59,221 nt of DNA from contig JBGPGE010000016.1 of NCBI GenBank assembly GCA_041483675.1, forward strand, positions 1 to 59,221, in the 5' to 3' direction. Made by a program: the position numbers and the translations under genes. The number at the start of each line of letters is the position of its first letter. Within the stretch, counting starts at the first letter, position 1. Positions 1 to 7,865 of the stretch are shown here, one piece after another. Below the pieces are notes generated by a model. That model was not told where the DNA came from and ran no database searches. It worked only from the letters and a program-made list of their open reading frames with translations. The stretch is from 2-12-FULL-60-19 sp041483675 (GTDB lineage: Bacteria; Desulfobacterota; Binatia; UBA9968).

Positions 1-14
1 CCGGAAACGACGGA

Positions 15-2021
15 TCAATTCGTCGCTGCCGGTTGCTCCGATGTGAAAACACGGATGGGAAGAATCATCATCTCAAGCCCCTCGAACTGCAGCCGCTGCT
101 CCAGGGTGAAGGGAGTGTGGTTGTGAAGCAGGCGAGTCAGAAAGTTCTCCTGCTGGAAGACCAGCTTCCCGGCAAAAAAGACCGACTTGCTAAAATCTTT
201 GGCGACCGACTTGCAGAGCTTCTCCAGCTCCTCGATGAGATCGGTGCCGAGGGAGTAGCGATACTCCGCGTACCAGCCGAGACAGTTGGCGAATTCCACG
301 AAGCTCTTGAGATCTTCTTCTTTGGCACGGCGCAGGTTTTCGATCTCGTCCAGCCCCTTGAACCGGCCGGAGTCGATCTGGCCGACCGAGACGAACACGA
401 CGTTCTTGAAGTGGCTTGGAAACAGCCGGGCGATGCTGAGGAGGGAATGAACCGCAAGCCCGTCGAAGTCCCTGACGATGAGAGCTGCGGTGGGCGCGTG
501 CGGGCTCTTGACCGGCACCGGGTTTTTCAGGTCCGGCCGAAAGGGGATGTTGGTCAGCGTTTCATCAAGGCTCTTAAGCGCCCGTTGTACGTGATCGTAA
601 TGCGCGCGGACTATATAGCAGAAAAGAATGAAGCCTGATGTCACCAGGAGCGTGACCCATCCTCCCTCGGCGAACTTTATGGTCATGGTGATCACAAGAA
701 TTGTGGCGGTGAAGGACAATCCCAAACCATTCACAAACAGCTTGCGTAGCCAGCGCTGCTCGGTTTTTCGAACCTCCCACCAATGGCGACACATGCCCAA
801 CTGAGAGAGGGTGAAGGTCAGAAAAACATTGATGCTGTACATGACGACGAGCAGCCGCACGTCGCCACCGGTGTAAAGGAGAAACGCGACCGAGGCCAGA
901 GCCATGAACCAGATGCCGTACCGGGTAACCAGGTGATCGCTTAAATGCGAGAAGCGATGGGGAACCCATGAATCGATCGCCATATTCGAAAGCACTCTCG
1001 GGCCGTCGATAAATCCCGTCTGCGCCGCGACCAAAAGGAGCGCCGCTTCCGTCACCAAAGTAAAAATCATCAAGCCATAGGCGGAATCGGGCGAAAAGAA
1101 ATTTCCGTAAATAATGGCGAAAAGGCTCGCGTTGAGAGTCTTGCCGGGCTCGTGTGCGACATGGTTGAGCAGGTAGCAAAGCAGAAGACCGCTGGCCGTG
1201 AAGGCGAGCGAGGTCGCCATGTAGAGCATGGTCTTCTTCCCGGTCTCGACTCTGGGTTCGCGCAGGACCTGAAGGCCGTTGCTGACCGCCTCGATGCCCG
1301 TGTAGGTTCCGCCGCCGAGACTGTACGCGTGAAGCACGATAAAAATAGTCGTCCGCAGTCCCATAGCTTGAATATCCCCGATCGTCTTCTGGTAAGTGGT
1401 GGCAGCGACGACGGGAATTTCCGCCGCTTGTGGGGCGATTCCCAGGCTGATGGCAAAAATATGGGCAACAACGAAACAGATAAAAATGGGAAGTAGAAAC
1501 AGGACGGACTCTTTTGTGCCGCGGAGATTCAGATAAAGAAGGAAAAAGATCAGAAGAAATTCGATCGCGAGCTTGCTCCCATGGATTGAGGCCGGCAAGA
1601 AGCTGAAAATCTGATCGCCCGCGCTGGCCACGGAAATCGTGATCGTCAACATGTAGTCCACGATCAACGCGGCGCCCGAGACCAGGCCGACTTTAGGCCC
1701 TAAAAGTTTCGTTGCGACCAGATAACCGCCGCCGCCGGTCGGGAACAGCTCGATGATGTGGCTGTAGCTGGCCGATATGACGAAGACGGTTACGGCCATG
1801 AGGATCGCCAGGAGTAGCGCGAGAAAAAAATGCTGTCCTAAGGCGAGGTACGCCTCTTCCGGTCCGTAAGCGGACGAGCTCAATCCGTCGGCGCCGAGGC
1901 CGACCCAGGCGAGAAAAGCGACGAGCGAAATCTGGTGGAAGACCTTCGGATCCAGGGGGTCCTTGGGCTTCCCGAACAATAAAGCCTTGAGGGATGCTCC
2001 CTCGTTCTTTTCTCGGCTCAT
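15..2021 (-). CDS. APC-superfamily amino acid/cation permease with cytosolic tail
   Basis: A 668-residue polytopic inner-membrane transporter. About twelve hydrophobic segments lie between residues 30 and 480. The first helix carries the glycine- and serine-rich stretch GLGADGLSSSAYGPEE, typical of the unwound helix 1 of APC-fold permeases. Residues 510-668 form a soluble tail resembling the cytosolic domains of such permeases; its role is unknown. The substrate cannot be read from sequence; amino acids or K+ are the usual choices in this superfamily. The gene follows a Usp gene by 15 bases and a second permease on the same strand, so the three probably form one operon. No strong ribosome binding site is visible. 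Confidence 0.85.
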   Translation of the reverse strand: MSREKNEGASLKALLFGKPKDPLDPKVFHQISLVAFLAWVGLGADGLSSSAYGPEEAYLALGQHFFLALLLAILMAVTVFVISASYSHIIELFPTGGGGYLVATKLLGPKVGLVSGAALIVDYMLTITISVASAGDQIFSFLPASIHGSKLAIEFLLIFFLLYLNLRGTKESVLFLLPIFICFVVAHIFAISLGIAPQAAEIPVVAATTYQKTIGDIQAMGLRTTIFIVLHAYSLGGGTYTGIEAVSNGLQVLREPRVETGKKTMLYMATSLAFTASGLLLCYLLNHVAHEPGKTLNASLFAIIYGNFFSPDSAYGLMIFTLVTEAALLLVAAQTGFIDGPRVLSNMAIDSWVPHRFSHLSDHLVTRYGIWFMALASVAFLLYTGGDVRLLVVMYSINVFLTFTLSQLGMCRHWWEVRKTEQRWLRKLFVNGLGLSFTATILVITMTIKFAEGGWVTLLVTSGFILFCYIVRAHYDHVQRALKSLDETLTNIPFRPDLKNPVPVKSPHAPTAALIVRDFDGLAVHSLLSIARLFPSHFKNVVFVSVGQIDSGRFKGLDEIENLRRAKEEDLKSFVEFANCLGWYAEYRYSLGTDLIEELEKLCKSVAKDFSKSVFFAGKLVFQQENFLTRLLHNHTPFTLEQRLQFEGLEMMILPIRVFTSEQPAATN

Positions 2022-2036
2022 AGGGACGGAGGCTCT

Positions 2037-2459
2037 TTACGGATCGGCGCGAACGACGAGCACCGGGCAATGGGCGCGCGCGACGACTCGGGAGGCGACG
2101 CTGCCGGCGAATAATTTGGAGAGACCGGTGCGGCCATGCGTGCCCATGACGATGAGGTCGGCGCGGAAGGCATTCGCGGCCCGGACAATCTGCCTATCCA
2201 CCGGCGTCGTTGCCTTCAGGAACAGTCGCTTGACGATAGGTGCTGTTTGTCGGGCTGTGGTCGCCAGCGCCGACATGGCCGCTTCGGCCTGGGGGCGAAG
2301 CGGAGATTCCACCTCGTAGATCGGCGTCGGCGGCGCCAGAACGTGAAGCAGGAGCAACTCGGCTTGATTCTGTTCCGCGAGATCCACAGCCCAAGCCAGG
2401 GCGTTCTTGGAAGCGAGAGATAAGTCGGTTGGATGAACTATCCGGCGGATGGCGAGCAT
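2037..2459 (-). CDS. Universal stress protein, UspA family
   Basis: A 140-residue single-domain Usp protein. It begins with the usual beta strand (IRRIVHPTDLSLASKNAL) and ends with the nucleotide-binding signature GTHGRTGLSKLFAGS, which matches the G-x2-G-x9-G-S/T motif of ATP-binding Usp proteins. Length is normal for the family. It lies between two permease genes on the same strand, the upstream one having its own C-terminal Usp-like domain, so it probably senses nucleotide or stress state for these transporters (inference). Confidence 0.9.
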   Translation of the reverse strand: MLAIRRIVHPTDLSLASKNALAWAVDLAEQNQAELLLLHVLAPPTPIYEVESPLRPQAEAAMSALATTARQTAPIVKRLFLKATTPVDRQIVRAANAFRADLIVMGTHGRTGLSKLFAGSVASRVVARAHCPVLVVRADP

Positions 2460-2576
2460 AGAGAACGGCCCGTGGGCGAAGCTGAACCGGGCCGGTCGAA
2501 TCTACGATAGCAGGCCGGGGTGGGGGCCGCCTAATTAAAACGCGGTCCTGAGGCGTTAAAAAAACGTTAACGGATT

Positions 2577-4421
2577 CTAGTTGCAGATCATCAGGTGGCA
2601 AGTGTGCGGCAGCCGGTTCATCAGTCCTTTGACTACGTGTCCTCTGAGCATGTGATAGAAAGAGGAGCGGCGGGTGGCGCCGACCAACACCACGTCCGCG
2701 CCAAGCTGCTTGGCCGCCGTGGCAATGGCCTCCGGGGCGTTATGCGAGATCGCCCATATGGGGATGACCTCAATGTTCTTGTCGCGCGCCTCCCGCAGGG
2801 CATGGGTAAGGGTTTTGATCCCCTCTTCGTTGGGCATGTGCGGCGTGCTCCCGTCAAAAAGTCCGGGCCATTCTTCGACGTAGATACAGTAAATGGCGGA
2901 TTCCCGTTTGCCCCTGGCTCGGGTGATTCCTTCCTGAATGAGGCGCGGGTTTTCTCCGCGGACCGCTAGCAGTGTCGATGAAGGGTAAAGCGCTTTGATC
3001 TCCACCGCCTCGGCCAAGCTCACGATTCCTTGAAGGCCTTCCTCGACCGCGCTCTCCGACGCCCTGTAGGCGCGGGCCTGCATGCGGCCGACGGCGGGGA
3101 TGCGGTTGAGAACATTGATGAACCATCCGTTTTTGATTCCCACGGCGATGAGCATGCCGATAATCGTGACGGTTCCGCCGAAGAGCGTCGCAAGGTCCTT
3201 CTCGCCCAAGTTGATCGCCCAGGCAAGCATGACCATCCCGGTGGTGAAGACTCCGACCCAAAAGCCGAAGTCGCGCCGTCCCAGCCTCCAGCGGATCGTA
3301 TCCAGGCTGAGAGAGGAGAATACAAAGGCCCCGAGCAGACCGAAGGCATACATGTCCCCCAGTACGGCCATCTTCGCCCGGGTCGCGAGGATCACCAGGA
3401 TCGGTAAAAAGGTGGCGATAAAGATGGCGACATGAGGCGTGTTAAAAGTCGCGTTGCGGAGCATGATGATCTGGGGCAGGAAGCCGCGGTTCGCCAGCGC
3501 CAAAAAAACATGATAGGCCCCGATGATCGCGGTATTAGAGGCGAAAAGAAGCAACGTGGAAGCGGTCATGACGACCGCCAGTTTGAGCCCAAAGCCGCCC
3601 GCGGCGAGCCCCAGCTCGGAGATAAAACGCTCGCTCTCGGTCGCTTTGACTTCGGGCGACAAAACCGCCACCGATAACGCGGAGAGGGTAGGAGCGGTGA
3701 CGACCATCGTCAGGACGACCGCGGCCATGGCGAAGCGGATGGTCCGACGCAGGGGAAGGCGCATGGCCGGGCTGATCTGACTGATACTCTCCAGGCCGGA
3801 GAAGGCGAGCCACGCGGCGCCGAAGCCGACCAGGAGATCGCGAAGAGTGAGATCCCGCCCTGCCCCAACATGGCGGAAGAGGTCCGCCCACTGGGCCGCG
3901 CTCATATAACGGAAACTCGAAACGATGACGACTAAATCCATGAACAGGGCGCTGACCGCCATGACCAACGCTGCGGTGGCGCTCTCGCGAATCCCGATGA
4001 CGTTCAGCATGGCAAGCAGGATGACCCCGCCGCAGGCGAGCAACACGATATGCTGGTCCAGAGCGGGAAGGACACTGCCGATGTACTGAAATCCGGAAAC
4101 CGCCGAGATCGCCGTGGTCAGGAAATAGTCGACAATGATCAGCATGCCTCCGAGGCAGCCCCACATCGGTCCGAAGGCCTTGGTGGTGATCGTGACGACG
4201 CCGCCGCCTTCGGGATTGCGCCAGGAGATCTCGATGTACTTGAGGGCGAGCAGAACAAAGCCGCCGGTCGTGAGCAGCACGAAGAACGGCGTAGCATCCT
4301 TGATGTGGCCGTAGAGGATGCCCGGGACGTAATAAACCGAGGTGCCGATATCGCAGAAAACAACGGCCCAGGCTAGCAGCCAGTTGAGCTGTCTTGTGTC
4401 TCTTGTCGGTTGCATGACCAT
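2577..4421 (-). CDS. APC-superfamily permease fused to a C-terminal Usp-like domain
   Basis: About 614 residues from the ATG at 4421; an ATG at 4415 is equally possible. The frame stays open to a TTG at 4538, but those extra 39 residues are polar and unlike a permease N terminus. Around twelve membrane segments start at LNWLLAWAVVFCDIGTSVYY. The last 150 residues form a Usp-like domain with the signature GATRRSSFYHMLRGHVVKG. It is the first gene of the leftward trio with usp and a second permease. Such transporter-Usp fusions are known; the nucleotide domain is presumed to gate or stabilise transport. Substrate unknown. Confidence 0.85.
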   Translation of the reverse strand: MVMQPTRDTRQLNWLLAWAVVFCDIGTSVYYVPGILYGHIKDATPFFVLLTTGGFVLLALKYIEISWRNPEGGGVVTITTKAFGPMWGCLGGMLIIVDYFLTTAISAVSGFQYIGSVLPALDQHIVLLACGGVILLAMLNVIGIRESATAALVMAVSALFMDLVVIVSSFRYMSAAQWADLFRHVGAGRDLTLRDLLVGFGAAWLAFSGLESISQISPAMRLPLRRTIRFAMAAVVLTMVVTAPTLSALSVAVLSPEVKATESERFISELGLAAGGFGLKLAVVMTASTLLLFASNTAIIGAYHVFLALANRGFLPQIIMLRNATFNTPHVAIFIATFLPILVILATRAKMAVLGDMYAFGLLGAFVFSSLSLDTIRWRLGRRDFGFWVGVFTTGMVMLAWAINLGEKDLATLFGGTVTIIGMLIAVGIKNGWFINVLNRIPAVGRMQARAYRASESAVEEGLQGIVSLAEAVEIKALYPSSTLLAVRGENPRLIQEGITRARGKRESAIYCIYVEEWPGLFDGSTPHMPNEEGIKTLTHALREARDKNIEVIPIWAISHNAPEAIATAAKQLGADVVLVGATRRSSFYHMLRGHVVKGLMNRLPHTCHLMICN

Positions 4422-4643
4422 GGTCGGGGTTATGGCTGCCTGCGCATCTTCTCCGGTCCGTCGAATTGCCGCCGCTGTTGTCGCGTAGGCTGGATCAAGC
4501 CGAATAGCAACGCTAGCAGATGAGGAAATGTGACGCAATCTTGATTCTTGGTCCGGATCGTCGTAGCTTAACTGTCAGCGATCGGCTTTTAGTGGGGAAG
4601 GACTGGGCAAACCCGAAGGCTGATGGCTTTGAGTCGGATGTCG

Positions 4644-4757
4644 ATGGCTGATAGTCGGGTCCCGTGCAAGGCGGTCCCGCAAACCCCGTCAGGTCCGGAA
4701 GGAAGCAGCGGTAGCGGATTTACCCCTGTGCCACGGGGCAACCCGGCTGTCAGCCAT
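4644..4757 (+). ncRNA. ffs: Signal recognition particle RNA (4.5S type)
   Basis: The core contains GTCAGGTCCGGAAGGAAGCA (4688-4707), the conserved Ffh-binding apical loop of bacterial small SRP RNA. The ends pair: 4644-4660 is complementary to 4741-4757 over 17 positions with only two G-U wobbles, closing a 114-nt rod. It lies directly upstream of dnaX, a common bacterial arrangement. No Alu domain is present, so it is the short Gram-negative form. Its promoter was not identified. Confidence 0.95.
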
Positions 4758-4775
4758 GGGCATCCTAAAATCGTC

Positions 4776-4829
4776 GCTCGTGTTCGTGTTTCGTGATCGA
4801 AGCGAACACGAGTAACGAGCACGAACACG
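4776..4829 (+). repeat. Mosaic inverted repeat just upstream of dnaX
   Basis: The stretch is built from CGTGTTCG/CGAACACG units. CGTGTTCGTG at 4779-4788 pairs perfectly with 4820-4829, and CTCGTGTTCG at 4777-4786 pairs perfectly with 4803-4812, so two alternative hairpins share one arm. The repeat ends six bases before the dnaX ATG and leaves no recognisable Shine-Dalgarno sequence. It looks like a dispersed genomic repeat. Confidence 0.75.
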
Positions 4830-4835
4830 GTTTTT

Positions 4836-6512
4836 ATGTCTTACCAAGTTATCGCCCGGAAGTGGCGGCCGCAGGGTTTCGAGGAGATCGTCGGCCAGGG
4901 CCACGTCACCAGCGTCCTGCGCAACGCCATTCGCAGCGGGCGGATCGCGCACGCTTATCTTTTCACCGGCGTGCGCGGGGTGGGCAAGACCACGGCCGCG
5001 CGCATCCTCGCCAAGGCGCTCAACTGCGAGAAGGGGCCGACCGCGGAGCCTTGCGGGGAGTGCATTCAATGCGCCGAGATCAAGCAAGGCAACTCGATCG
5101 ATGTCTACGAGATCGACGGCGCGTCGAACCGCGGCATCGACGAGGTGCGCCAGATCATCGAAAACGTCCGCTACCAGCCCGCCAAGAGCCGCTTTAAAAT
5201 CTATATCATCGACGAGGTGCACCAGGTCACGCGGGACGCTTTTAACGCGCTGCTGAAAACGCTCGAAGAGCCGCCCCCGTTCGTCAAGTTCATTTTGGCG
5301 ACCACCGAGCCGCAGCGGCTCCCCGATACCATCCTGTCGCGCTGCCAACGCTTCGATTTCCGCCGCATCGCGGTGCGGGAGATCGTCCAGCGGCTGAAAG
5401 AGATCGCCGAGAAAGAGTCGCTGCAGATCACGGACGGAGCGCTCTTGCTGCTCGCGCGGGAGGCGGAAGGGAGCATGAGGGACGCGCAGTCGCTGCTAGA
5501 GCAGCTTCTGGCCTATGCCGTGTCCGGGAGCGGGAGCGAGGGCGGCAAGGAGGTGATCGACGAGCGGCGGTTGGAGGAGTTGTTGGGTATCGCGGAGCGG
5601 CGCGTGCTCTACGAGATATCGAAGGCAGTGCTCCAGCGCGATGCGAAGCGATGCGTCGAGCTGGTGGCGGAGGTGATGAATCAGGGGCGCGACGTAATGC
5701 GTTTGTCGCGCGATCTGGTGGAGCACTTTCGCAACCTGCTGATGGTGCGGCTGGTGCAAGACCGGGGAGCGGGGAGCGAAGAGCGCGGTCACCTCCTGGA
5801 CCTCTCGGACCAGGAGATCGAGGAGTTGGGTCAACAGGGAAGCGCGCTTTCGGTGGAGGCTTTGCTCGACTATTTCAAGTTCACGGCCCAGGGCGACGAG
5901 GATACGGCCCGCTCCGCCTATCCGCGCTTTGCGATCGAGGCGACGCTGATCCGCTTGGCGACGCTGCCGGAAACGATCCCGGTCGAGGAGGCGCTGGAGC
6001 GGCTGGAGGCGCTGGAGAAAAAACTTTCAAGCGGAGGAGGCCTCAAGCCGGCTCCGGTACCGCAAAAAACCGCGCCGGTCGTCAAGGCCTCGAGCGAGGC
6101 CGCGCCGGCCTCGCCGGAGACCACCGGAGCGAGTGACACGTCGGAAACCTGGAAAAGGTTTGTGGCGTTTGTCACGAAGGAGAAACGAATGCTTGCGGTG
6201 CATCTGGAGCAGGCCCAACTGCTGTCGCTTGTTTCCGGGCAGATGAAGCTCGGCGTGGAAGAAGGCCACCAGTTGAAATATCTCCAGGATGGGGAGCAGT
6301 TGTCGGCGCTGAAAGAATTTGCGCGCCGCTTCTTCTCCGCCGAAACGGCGGTGTCGTTGACCGCAGTGCCGGCGAGAAGCCGGCAGAGCGAGGTTGGGAA
6401 TCTGACCGCGTCCAGGGCGCCGAAAGTCGAAGAGGAGAAAATGACACCGATCGAGCGTGAAGCGCAGCGCATCTTCGGCGGCTCGATGGTCCAGGTGAAG
6501 AAGGAGCAGTAG
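4836..6512 (+). CDS. dnaX: DNA polymerase III subunits gamma/tau
   Basis: Clamp-loader ATPase of 558 residues. Walker A GVRGVGKT is at 45-52, the four zinc-binding cysteines are C64, C73, C76 and C79, Walker B with the DEVH box is near 124-129, and the SRC arginine-finger motif is at 168-170. The AAA+ core is followed by the collar domain and a low-complexity linker (roughly 390-430) leading to a tau-like tail. A slippery run for programmed frameshifting to gamma was not found. The next gene is ybaB, 15 bases downstream, followed by recR: the classic dnaX-ybaB-recR order. The ATG at 4836 has no clear ribosome binding site because a repeat precedes it. Confidence 0.97.
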   Translation: MSYQVIARKWRPQGFEEIVGQGHVTSVLRNAIRSGRIAHAYLFTGVRGVGKTTAARILAKALNCEKGPTAEPCGECIQCAEIKQGNSIDVYEIDGASNRGIDEVRQIIENVRYQPAKSRFKIYIIDEVHQVTRDAFNALLKTLEEPPPFVKFILATTEPQRLPDTILSRCQRFDFRRIAVREIVQRLKEIAEKESLQITDGALLLLAREAEGSMRDAQSLLEQLLAYAVSGSGSEGGKEVIDERRLEELLGIAERRVLYEISKAVLQRDAKRCVELVAEVMNQGRDVMRLSRDLVEHFRNLLMVRLVQDRGAGSEERGHLLDLSDQEIEELGQQGSALSVEALLDYFKFTAQGDEDTARSAYPRFAIEATLIRLATLPETIPVEEALERLEALEKKLSSGGGLKPAPVPQKTAPVVKASSEAAPASPETTGASDTSETWKRFVAFVTKEKRMLAVHLEQAQLLSLVSGQMKLGVEEGHQLKYLQDGEQLSALKEFARRFFSAETAVSLTAVPARSRQSEVGNLTASRAPKVEEEKMTPIEREAQRIFGGSMVQVKKEQ

Positions 6513-6527
6513 CGGAAGGGGGATTTT

Positions 6528-6854
6528 ATGGCCAAGGGCTTCGGCGGGATGGGTAATCTCTTGAAGCAGGCGCAGGAGCTCCAGACGAGGATGGCGCAGG
6601 CGCAGGAAGAGCTGGCGCGCAAGACGGTGGAGGCCGCCTCCGGCGGCGGCATGGTGCGGGTCACCGTGAACGGGCAACTGGCGCTCTCTTCGATCCAGAT
6701 CGATCCGACCGTGGTCAATCCTCAGGAGACCGAAATGCTGCAAGACCTGGTTCTGGCGGCGGTCAACGAAGGGCTGCGCCGGGCCAGGGAGATGGCGGCG
6801 GAAGAGATGGGCAAAATCACCGGCGGGCTGAAGATACCGGGGCTGATGCCATAA
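6528..6854 (+). CDS. ybaB: YbaB/EbfC nucleoid-associated protein
   Basis: A 108-residue protein of normal family length. It has the glycine-rich N terminus (MAKGFGGMGNLLKQAQELQ), an amphipathic helix, and the conserved GGGMVRVTVNG and IDPTVVNP segments of YbaB/EbfC dimers. These bind DNA and are nearly always found between dnaX and recR, as here. The GGAAGGGGG stretch before the ATG serves as ribosome binding site. Confidence 0.96.
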   Translation: MAKGFGGMGNLLKQAQELQTRMAQAQEELARKTVEAASGGGMVRVTVNGQLALSSIQIDPTVVNPQETEMLQDLVLAAVNEGLRRAREMAAEEMGKITGGLKIPGLMP

Positions 6855-6863
6855 GAATTTGCG

Positions 6864-6920
6864 ATTTTAGATTTTGGAGTTTTGATTTGAATCCAAAATC
6901 GGCAATCGAAAATCTAAAAT
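6864..6920 (+). repeat. AT-rich mosaic inverted repeat overlapping the recR start codon
   Basis: Two perfect but mutually exclusive hairpins are visible. The outer one pairs 6864-6875 (ATTTTAGATTTT) with 6909-6920. The inner one pairs 6870-6878 (GATTTTGGA) with 6892-6900. They share bases 6870-6875. The outer 3' arm covers the first two bases of the recR ATG at 6919-6921. The AT content is unlike the surrounding genes, which suggests an inserted repeat. Confidence 0.8.
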
Positions 6921-7539
6921 GAGTAATTATCCTGCGCCACTGGAGCGTTTAATTCGCGAGCTGTGCAAGCTGCCCGGCATTGGAGAGAAGACGGCCGCCC
7001 GCCTGGCTTTCTTTATGCTCAAGGAGAACGCCGACGACGTGATGGCGCTCTCCGACAGCATCGGCAAGCTCAAGCAGGCGCTCGGCCTCTGCCGGATCTG
7101 TTTCGGGCTGTGCGAGATCGACGCGCGGCGTGATGGGGAGTTAAGCTGCCGGCTCTGCGAAGATCCCCGCCGGGAGCGCGAGAAGATCTGCGTGGTGGAA
7201 GAGCCGTCGGACGTAATGGCGGTGGAGAAATCGCAGGAGTATAGGGGGCTCTACCACGTGCTTCACGGAACGATCTCGCCGCTCGACGGCGTCGGGCCGG
7301 ATGCCCTCAGGATTCGCGAGCTGCTGGAACGGGTGCGAAGCGCCGGGGTTCACGAGATCATCGTCGCGACCAATCCCACGGTGGAAGGGGAGGCGACGGC
7401 GCTCTACCTGTCCAAAGTCATCAAGCCGCTCGGCATCAGAGTGACGCGGATCGCGCGGGGCTTGCCGATGGGCGGGGATATCGAGTATACGGATGCGGTT
7501 ACGTTAGGCAAGGCGCTCGAAGGAAGAAGGGAAATTTGA
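6919..7539 (+). CDS. recR: Recombination mediator protein RecR
   Basis: A 206-residue protein of normal length. The N-terminal helix-hairpin-helix has CKLPGIGEKTAARLA. The zinc finger uses C58, C61, C77 and C80. The Toprim domain begins at ICVVEEPSDVMAVE and contains the HGTISPLDGVGP stretch. RecR forms a ring with RecO that loads RecA on gapped DNA. The start codon is the only sensible one for the family but lies in an inverted repeat and has no Shine-Dalgarno sequence, so translation may depend on coupling or leaderless initiation. Confidence 0.97.
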   Translation: MSNYPAPLERLIRELCKLPGIGEKTAARLAFFMLKENADDVMALSDSIGKLKQALGLCRICFGLCEIDARRDGELSCRLCEDPRREREKICVVEEPSDVMAVEKSQEYRGLYHVLHGTISPLDGVGPDALRIRELLERVRSAGVHEIIVATNPTVEGEATALYLSKVIKPLGIRVTRIARGLPMGGDIEYTDAVTLGKALEGRREI

Positions 7540-7549
7540 AGGAGGGGTT

Positions 7550-7843
7550 ATGCGGAGGCGAATATTATTACTGTCGATCCTATTATTTCTTGCAGGCTGC
7601 TATCCGATCGGACGCGACTTTCCTACGGTCCCCATCGAGGAGCTTCGCCCCAACGTCACGACCAAGAGCCAAGTCTACGGCAATTTCGGCGAGCCGGTTG
7701 AAAAAGGCTCGGACAGCGGCCTGGAAACCTGGACCTATTATTACTACATGTGGACGGTGACCGGGGTCCAAAACCAAAAACGGCTGCACGTCACGTTCAA
7801 TCAAAACGGCACGGTGCGCAACTATTCGTACAGCGCGCAATAA
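7550..7843 (+). CDS. Small BamE/SmpA-like outer-membrane lipoprotein
   Basis: A 97-residue protein with a short signal peptide ending in the lipobox LAGC, so the mature protein starts at C17. The rest resembles the BamE/SmpA fold: VPIEELRPNVTTKSQVYGNF followed by a G-E-P turn and aromatic beta strands (ETWTYYYYMWTV). BamE proteins assist outer-membrane protein assembly, but small paralogues have other roles, so the function is only suggested. A GGAGG lies 5 bases before the ATG, and the gene begins 10 bases after recR. Confidence 0.8.
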   Translation: MRRRILLLSILLFLAGCYPIGRDFPTVPIEELRPNVTTKSQVYGNFGEPVEKGSDSGLETWTYYYYMWTVTGVQNQKRLHVTFNQNGTVRNYSYSAQ

Positions 7844-7865
7844 ACTAACAGGCCGTTGAAATCGG

